Shown here: one piece after another, positions 25,701 through 45,610 of the stretch
How positions within the stretch are numbered: the stretch's first letter is position 1
Layout: every line of letters starts with the position of its first letter
Assembly: GCF_040054535.1 (NCBI RefSeq)
Contig: NC_090784.1
Location: 6,248,501-6,312,500, forward strand
Length of the DNA stretch: 64,000 nt
Direction: 5' to 3'
DNA from: Antennarius striatus
Taxonomy: Eukaryota; Chordata; Actinopteri; Lophiiformes; Antennariidae
Position numbers and translations under genes: made by a program
The notes under the pieces: model-generated
What the model was told of the DNA's origin: nothing
Seen by the model: the letters and a program-made list of their open reading frames with translations, nothing else
Database searches by the model: none

Positions 25701-28700
25701 CCAGCATGGAATCAGACAGCTTTTTGACATCACAGACACACCCTAGAGGTGTTGCTGTCCATCAGCAGTGCATTGGTGTCAAGCAACTAGGTCAGCCTCA
25801 TCTCAAGTGAACAATAACTTCAAGGTGATACACAATTTAGAAACCTCGAAAAATTTGATTTGCTCATCACGCACCAGTGAGCCTTTGAAACACCTGCCAT
25901 GGGCATCAAGTTGAAGATTTAAGTTGCTTTCAGATACAATGAACTTCGTTTATTTTCTGCTAATGTAGGTAGAGCAGAAGCACATACCTCCTTACTGAGA
26001 ACAGTGTTGGCCTGCAGTGGAAGCCTGTTGCGAGGGATGTGAAAAGGAAACAGACAAAATGTCAGGACTTAGGAGAGTTTCTGCAGCTTGTATTGGATTG
26101 CTGTGAAACTCAAGCCTGCATGGTAACCGGGTACAGCCACTTACGATGGAAAGATAGCTGTGATGATGGACAGTTTAAATTTTGTATAATATCATCACTT
26201 AGTTATACTTTGCAGAAGTAAAGATGGGGAAGATTGAGCTACGTTTCCACATTTAAAACTATCACATTGAATTATTGAGCATTAAGTTCACCAGAGGTGA
26301 AGGTAACTAATACTCATGATGAGTTCACTTGTGTGATCTGGTATGGCTTTATAGGTGCAAGCAACTAACATGTAGCTGGTGTATATTTACATATTAACAA
26401 AAAACCTCCCATACTTCATCAAACATCTCATAATACTCAATTAAAGGTCTGTGTATCTTGAAGATTAGAAGACCAGGGGAAATGATGGGGGGGGGGAAGG
26501 AGGGGCGGTCTGCTGCATAAGGTCTAGCTGATTCTACTTTATAGCAGACTACTAACCCATAAATGCACACATGCTTGAGTCTCTGTTTTCCATCAAGCTG
26601 CTGTGTAGTGGCTATGTTAAATGTAGGATGTAAGCTCATATATCTAATTATACAATAGCCAAACATTTTTTGTTAATGAAATGGAAGGAGTGTAATTGAA
26701 AACTTCAGCATAATTATTGCTTGGTGAGTGGCTGGCTTAGGAAAAATGCACATCGTGAGAGGTTTCAGCAGGGGTGCCCATGAGTTATGAATAAAGCCAG
26801 TTCAAAAATCCTTATAGAAAAGCATGTTTGTACTCATGTTTTAGGACAAAACACTGCTTACAATGTACAACATATATTTTTGTGTGTATTTAAAAAATGA
26901 AAAAAATCAGATTGCATTGAAAACTTCCTCAAAGCTAAACTTATTCTATTTTTACAGTTGTATGTATGTATGCAGTGTCTGACTAGTTAAAAAAAGGTAA
27001 GGTGGTGGATATCTTGGAACATCGCCTCATAGGCCCTCGCAGCCAAGACACATAAAGCCAGGTCAGAGCAGCTTGGCAGCCACGCTAACAATGTTTGTCA
27101 CAACCACCCTCTTTCCATCCCAAGCTCAAATGAGAGAAGTCATATAAATATGGGATTACCATGACTTATTTATGATGCTGAAACCCAAGAGCCCTCTTTA
27201 TGAAATCATCTCTGGTGATTGGGTGTTCCCTCATTGCATAGCATCTGATATGATTTCAAATGGTTTAACATCAAAGTCACTTGTGTAAAGTATGAGTAGC
27301 TTTGCACACATTCAATCAAAATACAGATCTCTATCTGCATCATGCTGATTGACGTGAGCAGACTGTTGTGAAACAGATACCGTGGCTGTCATAGTCATTA
27401 TAGATTTTACTGTTTAAAGATACAGCTAGAGGGGGGAGCAAGTGGCCTTTATACTGGAATGGTCTTTAGCCATCCTAATTGAATTTAAATCCTAAACCTG
27501 ACTGAAATAGTCTTGGAGAGGAATACTGTTTTGAATATTTACCTTTAATATGTCTTTGAATAGAACCTCAAATTAAACTGTAAATCATAAGGTTTACTGA
27601 TAAAAGTGTGTGATTTGCTCGCAGTGACATCATGGTATAGAATTAACACAAAAAGCTTCCATAGCGGTAACACATGGGAATCCTATTGTCTTACATACTA
27701 AGAACCAGCTTCGAAAACCTACACCAAACAGAGAACTGCACAAGATACAATCAATGACAGTCCATAGTTAATGAACTTTCTGACCTTTTGGAAAATGTAT
27801 ACTGCTTAACCAGATTCGGTGTATTTAATAATTCAGTTAGAGAGTAAGAGAACTTAATAGAGGTGAATCTCTCACCCAATATAGTGAGAGATTGTTGGGA
27901 GACAAAGGTTTACATTATATCGCTGTGGCTAAAAGAAAAATAAAACTCATTATGGAGACATCCTTTTATATGGCTTTTAATAAAAAAGACAGAATGAATC
28001 TTGGGATCCTGCCTAATGGGAAAATCCATGTGGACAACTAAACACACAAATGAGAGTCCTAGACATATGAACTCATTAGTGTGGATATTGTGGTCAGTAA
28101 AGTGAATATTTACATGTATGGACAAAGCTTTAAAATATCTGTGGGGGCAAAGAGTGGAGAGCAGATAATGCAGCAGCTTGATCTGCCATTGAGATCTTTG
28201 AATGGAAGATCATAGGTGCATTATTGATGAGTCTCAGTTTGAATTTCAGCTCCAGAGGAAATGATAAGGTGTAATGCAACAGACTACTGTGATCACGGAC
28301 AGCTTTGTCCAATATACTGCATTGCAGGCTCTGAAGGTGACAACTTGCTGCCACATCATATCTTTTTTTTTACTGGATTTAATGCACTTATTTGACTGTG
28401 GTGAGAAAGGTCATCATGTGGTTGATTAAAAGGTGCCTGGTCACAACTATTTCCATATCATCAACCTGTTGAATGTGGGTCAAAGAGAAAGTAGAATATG
28501 ATAATTTACACTAGATTTAATTTTGAAAATTCTGAGGAGTAATTCGATATTGGTGCATTGACTGTTAAGTGAGACAATCAGTACCAAAATCTTTTTTGCA
28601 CGTATGGAGGAGAACTGTTTTCACATGATACCATTAAATTACCAAGATACCAAGAAATTAATGATTCAGGAAAGACCTTGTGACATAAAACAGTAATATT

Positions 28701-28915
28701 TGCTTTTACTGACTATGTTGAGTGTATACTGTATGGGAAGTAGTGCTGAGTTTACTGTCTCCCAAAAATACCCTTTTAAGCTGATGCGGAAAAGTAACAT
28801 CAATTCCATCAGCAGGGAAAAGAGAATGTGATTATAACAGCAAATGATAGCTGAGTCATCAGAATTCTTGGTGATTTGCTTACACAGGAAGATTATAGGA
28901 TGCAGTCAAACACCG

Positions 28916-28952
28916 GTGATGGTGGTGGTGGTGGTGGAGGCGGTGGTGGTGG
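28916..28952. repeat. (GGT)n trinucleotide repeat
   Basis: GGT units with one GGAGGC interruption. Confidence 0.9.
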
Positions 28953-29255
28953 CTGATGTGTCTGTTCAGACTGGTGAGGTCAGTGACCATGTGAAGAGCA
29001 GCATGAATGTACAGAACAAATCATAAAATCAGACACAAGGTGGTAGGCTAGTGATGTAGATGTGTCACTGAGGGTTTTTTTTTAAATGAGATTGTGTGAT
29101 TGCTTATGTCAAGAGTTTCAGACAATAACAGCAGAACATTTTAAAGAGCGAGAATGAGATGAGCAAATGACAGGATGGTACATGAGATGTAAACTACTGT
29201 AATGACTTTTAGTAATGTTTGTCAAAGGCTTAAGTTTTTAGGTAAGAATTAATTT

Positions 29256-29311
29256 CACACACACACGCACGCACACACACACACACACCACCACCACCAC
29301 CAACAACAACA
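29256..29311. repeat. Compound (CA)n(CCA)n(CAA)n
   Basis: CA repeat grading into CCA and then CAA units, suggesting stepwise slippage. Confidence 0.9.
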
Positions 29312-29654
29312 ATATGATTTTTCACAGTTTGATTGGTTTGTCTGCATGTGGGGATCAGGAACAAGTTGTTTCACTAAAAAGCTGTATACAAAAATAATAA
29401 CATAAAGTTAAAGAGAAAAAGGAAAAATACTCTGCCTCCTTACCCAACTTGGTAGTGCACAGTTCTTACTGCATTTTCTAGGCCTGCACATGCAATCAAT
29501 ATCTCCAGGCAGTTTTAAACGTGATCAGTTTGGATGGATTATTGCTAGGCAGGAAGGCTTTTACATTGATCCTTCCATCATGTCAATCACTGACAGAGAC
29601 AAGTCTGAACTCTTCAAATTCCTTACATCAGCAAGAACCCTTGTATAAGACAGT

Positions 29655-29722
29655 CAATGAATAAATAAATGAATGCGTGAATGAATGAACAAATGAATGA
29701 ACGAATGAACGAATGAATAAAT
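29655..29722. repeat. (AATG)n tetranucleotide repeat
   Basis: AATG/AAC-G variant units over about 65 bp, 80 bp before dispersed-repeat copy 2. Confidence 0.85.
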
Positions 29723-29802
29723 TATTAAAAACAACCACATGAATTACGAGTGTGATGCATTTTAATACCCACACTAGTCCATTTTATGTTCAGTGTGGTT
29801 TC

Positions 29803-30190
29803 ATTACATCCCGCTTCAAAGTGGTGATGTATTTTAAATGTCAGTGTTTGTGTGTTCGTCCATTCATTCGTTAGTCCACCAAATAACTTTGGAACCGTTG
29901 CAGATAGAAAGATGAAACAAAAAGCACATTACTCGGGCGGCAAAGGGGATGAAAATAAAAGGATTACCTTGACCTTGAGAAAAGTAGGTCAAGGTCAAAT
30001 TTCAACTTTTGTACACTCAGGAACTGGATAAGATAGAGAGACGAGGGAGACAGCCAGTGGAAGACCATAGATCAAAGCACTAGCTTGATCTTTGACCTAT
30101 GCAAGTAGGTTTTTGCATTTTTGTAGGTTTTTGTTTTTGCAATTTTGCATGCAGGGTTGTCGCGGGATATTGCAGTGTCTGACTGCCTTG
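29803..30190 (+). mobile_element. Dispersed repeat, copy 2
   Basis: This is a direct copy of the 8307-8695 repeat, diverged by substitutions and small indels. Near its right part, T-rich sequence (a TTTTTG-type expansion) replaces the second half of the DR1-like motif present in copy 1. The left end, ATTACATCCCGC, and the right end, CGCGGGATATTGCAG, mark the borders. Confidence 0.8.
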
Positions 30191-35619
<5,429 letters not shown>

Positions 35620-35625
35620 TTTATT
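35620..35625 (-). terminator. Candidate sall3 polyadenylation signal (AATAAA)
   Basis: This is the first canonical AATAAA on the minus strand downstream of the sall3 stop codon, 1.17 kb away, giving a plausible 3' UTR length. A weaker ATTAAA occurs at about 36691-36686, nearer the stop. The choice cannot be settled without transcript data. Confidence 0.3.
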
Positions 35626-36797
35626 GAAGAGGTTTTTGATTGAGTGATGAGTTTGCAACTCTGACAAGTAGCACAGATGCAACAACAGAGAACCGACTCT
35701 GCAAATTGTTGGAGTGGTACGCTGAAAACAATAAAAACAGCATGTGATAGATAGCTCAGTCAAAAGGTTAACGGTAACTCACAGACAAAACGTCTTGTTT
35801 TTAAAAAGTGCATTCACAAACATGACAAATACTCTCAACTCATGATGTCTATTTTTATGTGATACAAAATATGCATACCTGTTTTAGATTTGTCTGTATT
35901 TCTATACATAGATATTTCTTCAAAAGGGTCACTTCTTTTTTTCTTTTTTTTTTTACAAAGGTTAAAAGCAGGGTTGTGGTCATAGCAGCTTCGGATATCT
36001 CTAGCCTCTTTGTGTAACAAGATACACATAATCTCAAAAGATATCCAAATTCAACCTATCATTTTCTCTGTTGTTCAACTCAAACGCCATAATGTTTATA
36101 TTGAAAGAGATATTCATTTGTGAAGCCTGCAGTTTAGAAAAGAAATGGATCAATAAAATGTTTGGGCCATTAAATAGATTTTTGTATACCCGCTTTTTTG
36201 TCAATATCATAAATACTAAAGACACAGGACAATATTATAAGACAATGCTGGGAGACTAAATGTAAAGATTAAAATAGTTCAAACATTATTTTTTTCAAGT
36301 TTTCTAGTTCATGAGAAAGGCGAACACAGAAACACTATAATTCAGTCTATCCATGGCCCTTTTAAAAGACCGATCATAAACACGGTTGCCAGACAAAGAC
36401 CAGATTTTGAACACATTTCTGTTCTTTTCTGTGTCAGTCCTGTCCAGACAAGATGCTTGCCCATCATAAATGAGGCAGGTTTTCAAAGGAATTCAGAAAA
36501 GCAGTCAAACATACTGATGAAAACCAATACGTACCATGCAAATCTTGCAAGACGACATATTCTCAAATAAGAGACAAAGTATTCTTTGTATAGGCGAAAT
36601 ATCAAGTGAGGAGAGAATGGGTGAAAGGCAAAGACCTCTAATGAATACTAAATACTATATTTCAAAAAACAAACAAAAAAATATTTAATCTGTACATAAT
36701 ATAGTACGCATGAGTTCAGACTGGATCAGCAGTTTCTTTCCTGTTGTTAGACTCTTAGTCTTTGCCAAATGTCTACCTTGGAATAACACAAGTCTTT

Positions 36798-37229
36798 TCA
36801 ATTGATACCAATCTCTTTATTCTCCTCCATAAATCTGGAGAAGGGGCGACTGGCCCCGACATCCAAACCGGCCTTCTCCATACCCGTCATGGGAGGGCTG
36901 CTGCCGGGGTGAACACGGTCCAGTCCTCCCGGCATGGCTCCCAACGAAGTGATTCCTGAACCGCCGAGGCTGACAGGCAGCTGGGCGATGCCTCCATTTT
37001 GGATCACAGAGATCTCATTGTTCTTCATGGCCAGACCGTTGGTGATGGCTGCTGCGTACTGGTTCCAGAAGCCCGGGTCAACGTTCATTGCCCGAGCTGC
37101 CAGATCCTTCTGGAACATCTCACTGAACTTCATGGCATCCCCGCCTAGCAGGGCCATGGGATTCTCCACAGACAGTCGCCGACCCCGTCGGGCTGGAGCG
37201 TTGTTCCACATGTGTGTTCCCATGTGAAC
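36798..37229 (-). CDS. sall3: sall3 coding exon 4 (C-terminal)
   Basis: This 432 nt terminal coding exon follows a TTATTTTAG acceptor and starts GTT CAC ATG GGA, completing the last zinc finger (H1195, H1199). It then encodes the basic [17 protein letters not shown] segment and the strongly conserved region around [19 protein letters not shown] and ISVIQNGG. The protein ends in NKEIGIN. These are C-terminal signatures of SALL family members, closest to SALL3. The stop is at 36798-36800. Confidence 0.96.
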   Translation of the reverse strand, partial: VHMGTHMWNNAPARRGRRLSVENPMALLGGDAMKFSEMFQKDLAARAMNVDPGFWNQYAAAITNGLAMKNNEISVIQNGGIAQLPVSLGGSGITSLGAMPGGLDRVHPGSSPPMTGMEKAGLDVGASRPFSRFMEENKEIGIN

Positions 37230-40200
37230 CTAAAATAAGCAAGACAATAAAAAGAAACATCATGAGTCTATCACTGCAAGTCACGAATCCTCCATCCAAG
37301 TCAAATATACAAATGTTTGATGGGTCGGAATGGAGAGACAGAGGCCAAAATTTCATGTGTAAATAAACAGACATACATATTTAGGTGTGCCTTTGGAAAG
37401 TGATGAATTGAATAGCTGCAGTTAAGCAGTCAGTTAAATCATGTTTGGTTGAAACTTAATTTTTCAAATAACTGTAGTTGTGAATATGAGTAGATCTGAA
37501 TTGGATGAGTGGGATAAATCAAAAGTGTGTGCTTTGGTAAGCTAGCAGTTAAAAGATGATCAAGATGCATAATACATGGCTTGTTTTTGAACTGGTTTAA
37601 ATCCATTAATGTAATATTTTAATTACTGACTAATACCTTCAGATTGCCCTTTGTGGTAAAAGCCCTTCCACAAATAGAGCAGGCAAAAGGTTTTTCCCCG
37701 GTGTGTGTGCGCTCATGGATTTGCAGAGCACTCGCTGAAGAAAAATTCTTCCCACATGAGTGGCAGTTGTGCTGCTTAGGAGTACGTCGAGGAGGTGGGG
37801 GAGCCAACATTGGGTTGATGCTGGGGCTCATGGTGGTCTGGGGTGCTGCAGCAGGAACATGGATGCTCACAGGCAGGTGGGAGTTGTTGTTCAGAGACAC
37901 TGACTTTCCATGTCCATTAATTTCCATTTTGATCATGTTTGATGCAGTGCTAGCCAGATTAGGTGTGCTCAGCCCTAAAAAAAATTAAAAAAAAGGATCA
38001 AATTAGTATTAAAATAATGAAAATAAATCTGTACAACATCATTTTTGCAAACCATGAGAAACATATGGCACCAAAGGCAAGCAGCTGCTTGAAATTGTCA
38101 AGATTAAAAACACAATATTCCTCCTTGTCACCCGCAGCTGTTTTACTAAGGTGATTAATCAATTCTCTGGTGAACAAATATCATATTTTTACTTTCTGAT
38201 TAAAAGAGACTGAGAAGGGGTCGTGTCTTTGCCTTATTTTTTTAGTAATAACAAATCAGTTGATCTGTTAAGAAAGATTTGCTTACAATGCATTCATTTT
38301 AACTTTACTGTTCACATACACACCTCGATCTCTATTTAGAAACAGCATGTTGAAGTGGCTCTCCTCCTTGATAAAGTGCCTGCCGGGTTGAGTGGCAGTC
38401 AGGTCAAGGGCCCCTGTGCCTTCAGTTGCTGACAGCGGAGATGGGGTCTCAGATTTTTCCGACTTCACAGTTGCCAAGCCAGCCATATTGTTCTCCAGGC
38501 CCTCCTCTACTGTCATAGCACTGCTGTGGTTGTTAATGTTGAGTATAGCTGGAGACTTCGATAGCTGCATCTCAGAATGACTATGAGCTGGGGACAAATG
38601 TTGCATGGAGCCAGAGGACTCAGACAAAGCAGGGCTCCCCAAGCTATGACCTTCAACATCACCTGCCATAGACAGGGAATCAGTAGTAAAGCAATCTGTC
38701 TCTCCACCAAAGCTGCTGCCATTCTGTGTAAGCTTTTGACCAAATGAACGGGTCATGTTGGCAGTGGAGTCAATCATCTTCATCTGATTTTCCATTGCAG
38801 CGATGCTGGACATGATGGAAGTTGGTGGGGAGCTCCCAGGCGAATAAGGTTTTGATGGGTCCATTTCTAAGTCCTTTAAGTCTGCTTCATCTTCCATTGC
38901 CTGCTCCATTTCATCCAGAAGGTCGTCATCATAATTACTCATTGCATCAAAGCTCTTCTCATCATGTGGGAGGTCAGTGTCCATCTCCTGCAGGCTTTCG
39001 GGGACCGGAGTGTTGGGAATCTGCCCTCCCATGTGCATGCGAATATGCTGCTGCAAAACAACAGCATTAGTGAACTTCTTCTGACATATCGGGCAGGAGT
39101 GCTGGACTCGAAGTGGGGGTTTGGATCTGTGGACACCGAAGTGTGTTTTTAGGTTTCCCTTGGTAGTGAACGCCCGCCCACATATCTTGCACTTGAAAGG
39201 CCTCTCACCAGTGTGGATGCGGTAGTGCATTTTGAGAGCACTCTGACAACTCAGAACACGATGACAGATGACACACTGGTTTGGGTCAGTCATCTTCTTG
39301 TCAATATTCTCAACAAGTTGCTGCAGTTTTGATGTTTCTGATGTTTGCATAGAGTCGAGCAGGCCCCCAAAAGGGAACTTGGCCTTGAATTGATCTGAGA
39401 GCATGGGAAGGACAGGATGAGAAACAGGGTTAGAAAGAGAGTCAGGGCTAGTGATAGGTTCAGACAATTGGCCGCTGTTTGATGGTGTTGTGGAAGTAAC
39501 ATTAGAGGAAAGGACCACTTGAGTTACTGTAGTTGTGGTAGTGGTGTTCTCTCCTGGCCTTGTAGAACAGCTTGGAGGCAGAAGAATACCTTCTGGTTTC
39601 AAGAGAGGAGGTGCATCACTTCCTATGATGGTTTTTGGGGACAGTGAAGAAGTGGTCAGACCAGAGTCAGTGATGATATTAGGGGACAATGAAGCACACT
39701 CACTCGATGGTGGGGATGGCCTCTGAGGGGACCTGTTTAGCGGGGTAAGGCTTGGAGACTCCCCAAAACCTCCCATCATACTTGGCAAGGTGGGAGGCAG
39801 CTGGAGCCCGACTGAAGTGGGAACCGTGGGGAGGACGGGTTTGCTGTCTAGCCATGTGGTTACAGGTTTTTCTGGTGGCAAAGACATTCCATATGGTATG
39901 CCTGAACTTGTGGGCACATTGTCCAGATACTCTGGCACAGGATAGGGGTTCATCTGAATATGTGGATATTTCTCTTTGTGCCTCTGGAAGTGTACTTTCA
40001 GATTTCCCTTCGTGGAGAAACGATTGCCACATATGTTGCATTTGTAGGGCCTTTCTCCAGTGTGGGAACGCAGGTGGATCTGTAGGGCGCTGTCACTGCC
40101 AAACACCTTGGCACAGAACCGACACTTATGCTTGAAGAATGGGTCCTCAGAACTGGGCTTAGTGTCAAACACAGACACATTTGGGGGCTTCCCCTTACGG

Positions 40201-42089
40201 TGCTTCATCAGAGCAGACAGAGGGTCGAGTGCATTGGCTGTGGCTGCTATGCTGGCCAGTGGGTTGGGGAAGATAACACTGCTGGATGAGCTGTGAGGTA
40301 TCAGCGGTAGACTGGAGGCAGAGCTCAGGAGGCTGCTGTGACCGAGTGAGGGAGGAGTGGTGGAGTTCCTGGGAAGAGCTGAGCTGCTGCTGATACCACT
40401 CCCTCCTGTGACACTACAACTAGTGCTAATGTTGTTGTTCATGGCTGAGGATGAGCAAGATGGAAGTAGAGATGACAATCCACTCCCTCTGGGTGGAGGA
40501 AACACAGAGTTATTGGAGGATGTGCTGGGATTTGAAGAGCTAGAAGATGGCTGACTGCCACTTTGTGGTGTATGGGAGAGAGGTCCTTCTACTGCTGAGG
40601 TCAAGGGTGAAGGGCCTTGACCATTGAGAGTGGCTGGCAGCCTAACAGGCAGCTGATGGACAGGAGGAGTGATTAAGTTGTGTAACTGAAACTGACTTGC
40701 AACAGTGGGGACACAGGAAGGTGCAGGCCCTTGGCTTCCAGCAGTGTTGCTTTGAAGGTGGTTGAGGGCAGCCTGTGAGGCAGACTGCCTGTTCATTAAT
40801 GCCACCTGACTACGTATTTGTTCTATCAGCTGGAGCTGATGTATTTGCTGCTGCTGCAGGGCCATCAACTGGTCGAGGATCATGGGAATCGCCATGGTGG
40901 AAACGCCATTGCCCACTGCTGCCCTCACACTCTGGGAAAACTGAGCAACTGCAACCCGAGTGCCATGCAGGGTCTCCAAGGTAACATTGGTACTTGGCAT
41001 GGTATAGCTTGTAACAGTGGAAGGGACGACATCATTTTGATGAGGTAGAGAGCCGTCTGGCTCAGGGGATGTCAGGTCTCTCTCTTCAGAATCCATATTT
41101 TTTTCAGGAGATAGCTCGAGCTCCATCTGCTCATCCTCCTTTTCTAGGACATTGACCCCATTTAAGGTTACTGTCTCTGGGATGTCATCCCCCTCACCAG
41201 CAGAACTGTGGTTGCCTTCCCTGGGGTCCTCACTGTCATCTTGCTCACTAGGGCAGCTGGGGACTGGGGAGGGCTCTATAGGGTACTCCTGGGAGGGGTT
41301 AGGTGTATCTTCATTGTCATTCACTATGAGTACCAGGGGTTTTTGGGTGCAATTCTTTAAATGCTCACAGAAGTCAGACCACTTGAAGAACTCAGCACAA
41401 CACTTCTCACATACATGTGTCTCCTCACTACCACTGCGGCTCTCATTCCCGCTGTCGGCATCGTCCAGCACTTCCCCTCGGGCTAAAGGAAGGAGAAAAG
41501 GGGGAAAGGAAAAAAGGGAGGAGGAGGCAAGAAAGAAGAATTAATGAATAAATTATCAATAAAAAACCTCACGTATTTTGCAGTGCAACGCTGCAAAGAT
41601 TTAACCTTTGATTTTTTTCTCTCTTTTAACATAATCAAAATCAATATTCATTTTCTTTGCTTTTTTTTTTTTTACTCTGAACAAATTGCCCCAGTTCACC
41701 AATTCTCAAGACTCATGTTTGTGCTTTCACACCCTCTCCATAGAGCCAGCTAATAATTTTCTTTGTGCAATCCATCAAATTATGAGGGCCTATCAATTGT
41801 GGATACTGCCGCTTAATGAAATTCCATAGAAACTATTGATTTCCAATATTTCATACAATTCACAGCTGCCTCATCTGTTGGGTACAAATCAGGACTTTGA
41901 TGGCCCCATTAGGATTCTCCTCTGCTATCAAGCCCTGTCATTTCCACCTGCATTTCAAATGGCTGGGCCTTTTCAGATAGCATTGCAAAGGTAATTCTGT
42001 CCTGAATCAAAGCAAAGGGCCCCACACTGCAAATCCAGTCCACACTAAGATGATATGGTCAAGTTTAAAGCATTTCTTTCAGTTGAGCA

Positions 42090-42163
<74 letters not shown>

Positions 42164-42172
42164 CTCTCTCTC

Positions 42173-42238
<66 letters not shown>

Positions 42239-45200
42239 GCCCATGGTCTCTGAAATAAGACTCAACAAATTACATGCTAGTGCCAGCAAAGTCTCTGATT
42301 AGTTACACATGTTTAATCACAGTTGTAGTAAGCCACTTCCTCTTCCACATACAACCATCAAGAGTCAAGCAAGCCAGCGTAAGATCTGAACATTGACCCA
42401 CTTCACACCTGATCAAAACTACATACTTACGGCCTCCCTTGTCTGTTTATTTTCTTGTGTTCAAGCATATCTCCGCTTGATGTGTTTTCATGACTGTATA
42501 CATATTCCCTTTCATGACGAGTACGAAGTGTGCTCAATCACCGCCCCAGCATCCAGTCCTTTAGACTCAGGGATGTATATATCTGGTAATTTAACTATTT
42601 ACATAGAAATTAAGTAATTTTATATTCATTTTACACTATAGAAAATGTCATGAGAAGTTAAAAGGCATTGTTCTTCATAGGAGAGTTTCACTTGAAGATG
42701 GTTATTGCAGAAGTGGTTAAATTATCAATTCATGTGTGAGTTAATTCTGCATTGTTATGATAACTACTTATTCAACATGTGTGGGAATTTCGATGATCCA
42801 AATCATTTTTAATTCAATGAAATAACTGATCACATTTAGCGAGCACCAATCTCTGACCCTACAGGCATGAATGCACTGATCTGTGAATGTAGAAGACAAT
42901 TAGAGATTACCTAACTCCACATTACAACACTGAACATTTACTCAACATTAAAGGCTACACTCCTTGAGTAACTGTGAGATTTGTACTGTGTTTATGGTCA
43001 TGACAAAGGTTAAAAGCGAGCGAAGCAAACATGAAGCATTTCTACCAATTACAGTGACTCCTTATTGAAGAAATTCATCATTCCTTCTGTAATTTCTGTC
43101 CACATAGGGTAATAAATGACCAACGTGTCAGTAATCCAATAAATGATCAACAGAAAGCCATTGGTCAGGCTCAGTGTTACCTTCTTAACAAGTGACAGTG
43201 TAGACAAAATAAGATGTATTGTTTTATTTTATCAATCAATCAATCAACTTTCATTGTAGAGCGCTTAACCGCATCAACAGACATGTCAAAGAGCATTTAC
43301 AGACAGAGAAATCCAACAGAACAAATGCTAAAGAAAAAAAACAACAAATTATGGAGTGCATGCACTTTTTTCTTTTTTTTTTAAATTTCTGTATTATTAT
43401 TCTTCAAGTATCAATATCATTTCCTGTTTTGATTTTCAATAATCTCCATAAAATTTCAATTTATACGAAACAATACTATTTTAGTAACTATTACAATGCA
43501 TAATTAAATGGATCAAATCCAAATCAAAAAACTGAAAAGGGACCAAGTAAAAACATTAGCGACACGTGACAGCAGGCTAAAAATCTCCTTAGACCAGCAG
43601 CAGACAGCAGAACTCATTTCCATAATTGAGGGTTGAAAGGTCAACACAAATGAGTAGGCATTGTGTTGAGCTGATTAGTTATTAGAATGGTATTACTGTC
43701 AATCTCTTTTATTCATTCATACGTTCACAAGTGGGGGCCTTTGTGTGCCTCTGACCTCACACACTGTGACACACTCTTGTCACACATATAGACAGTGAGT
43801 GTGTAAATGTGTTTAGAGAAAAACCGGTATAACACACACAAACACATGCTGTGCTCTTTTCAGTAAAGAATATCTTATCTGGAGTCTTTTTAAAGGCCTT
43901 CCGTGTCAAATTAAGCACTATAAGGGTTTTATATTTCTGATTTTCAAGTAAAATCTTTTTTTATGTCTCACACATTTTGAAACTTTGATTCTGACATGCT
44001 CAGGATAATTTGAGTGTCTTTTTCACTTGGCGTTTACAATTTTTAAGTCAAAATTTATAATAAGTCAAAGGAATGCTCTTATTTTCATTTCTATGATTTC
44101 TTTTAAATTCTACTTTAAACGTTTAAAAGTTCAAAATACAAAATGTGTAAATAAAATGAATATATCCATAGTTACTTAAAAAAAGAAAAGAAAACATTCA
44201 GCAGGTAAGGATATATTGTGCTTTGTCAAAGTAAGAGCAATTGTACAATTATGGAGTATTTCAGTATGAGCCGTATTCATGTTCCACTTGATGTTTTAAT
44301 GCTTCTGTTGTGAATTATATCACACTGTACTTGATCGATATCTCACAATAATTCCATTTGCATTCGCAATAGCGCTAAAACTGAAAACAGAAGGATGCTG
44401 TTGTACAGCTGTGTGAAGGCGACATTTTGTGGTCGTTATGTGTTTGCAAGACAGAGAAAAAGAGTGTATGTGTGTGTCTATGCGCATGTCAGTGTGTCTA
44501 TAGGGGAGTATTGATTTTCTTATAGCATGAGAAAGAAAACGATGCAAAAATAAATCCAATCCGTATCTCATTCCTTTAAAAGTCTTAATTTACTAAGATG
44601 CAAATATTAAGCTGATTGCACTCAATAGGGTGATTGTAGGCACTGAATCCGTGTGTCCACTATCTCACTTAGCAATCTTTGGCATGCTAACTGAAACCGC
44701 TAATCTGACATATTATATCAGATGGGGTATTCATGCTTTCCACTGTTTTTGTGAAAGCCACAGAGACAGGCATTGAGCAATTTCTAATTCTCCAATTCTT
44801 ACCAATTTCCACATATACTGAGTAAATGCACAAACGTGGAGACAATGGCACCGGCAACATTTACTCTGTGTTGTGGTAAAAATGTTGGCATCATTCAAAA
44901 AGGGTCATTTCACTACCATATGGATTTTCAGCATAAAACTCTCATGAAGCCGCCACACTTTTATTTTCTATCATTGCAGACAATCGACTCCTCGTCCATC
45001 CCCTTTTAAAATGTATGCTCCTCAAAGATCTGAGAAAAGCTCACACCGCTTAAGAACAGACAGACATCACTGAAAGTCATGCAAAAGGAGACAGGGGAAA
45101 AAAGGCCTGCTGGTTTCAACAGCGCTGGAATTATGGAGGAAGATTTTTTTTTTTTCATTGGATTCTTTGATCACGCATCCACAGCTCTATTCTTCAAGAA

Positions 45201-45549
45201 ATTGATTATTTATGGAGGAATTTTGTGTATTTATATTTATGTTGATTTGACAGACAGTTTAATCATTTGCCTCTTAGCAAAGGATCATTCGATCTGAACT
45301 CATTTTAGTTAAAACCTATATAAAGTCTTCATTTCAAAGCGATCAAATTTTCATATTATTTCAACAGTCCATTAATTCACTGACTTTTTCCCCCTCAAGA
45401 TTTATATTAATTTGTTTTAAACCTCCATGATGTAATATATTGCACAATTCCTGGACAGCAATGGCTCAATGTCCACCACCACATGAAGCATCTCCCTGAA
45501 CGGTCCCATGCATCCTCAGACTCGCAGAGGCTTGAGCACCCTTGGCTGT

Positions 45550-45610
<61 letters not shown>

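Noticed and set aside
37619..37936. Frame beginning [11 protein letters not shown] as a separate small gene
   Set aside because: It is the middle of sall3 exon 3. The codons upstream are open to the acceptor and match the family.
39700..40180. Overlapping frames in other phases of sall3 exon 2, on both strands
   Set aside because: Shadows of the GC-balanced coding exon with no independent support.
38283..41471. Reading the large minus-strand frame as an intronless gene with its own start and stop
   Set aside because: Its nominal start is GTG within a spliced exon, and its last 12 residues lie past a splice donor. Exon phases and family comparison support the four-exon gene.
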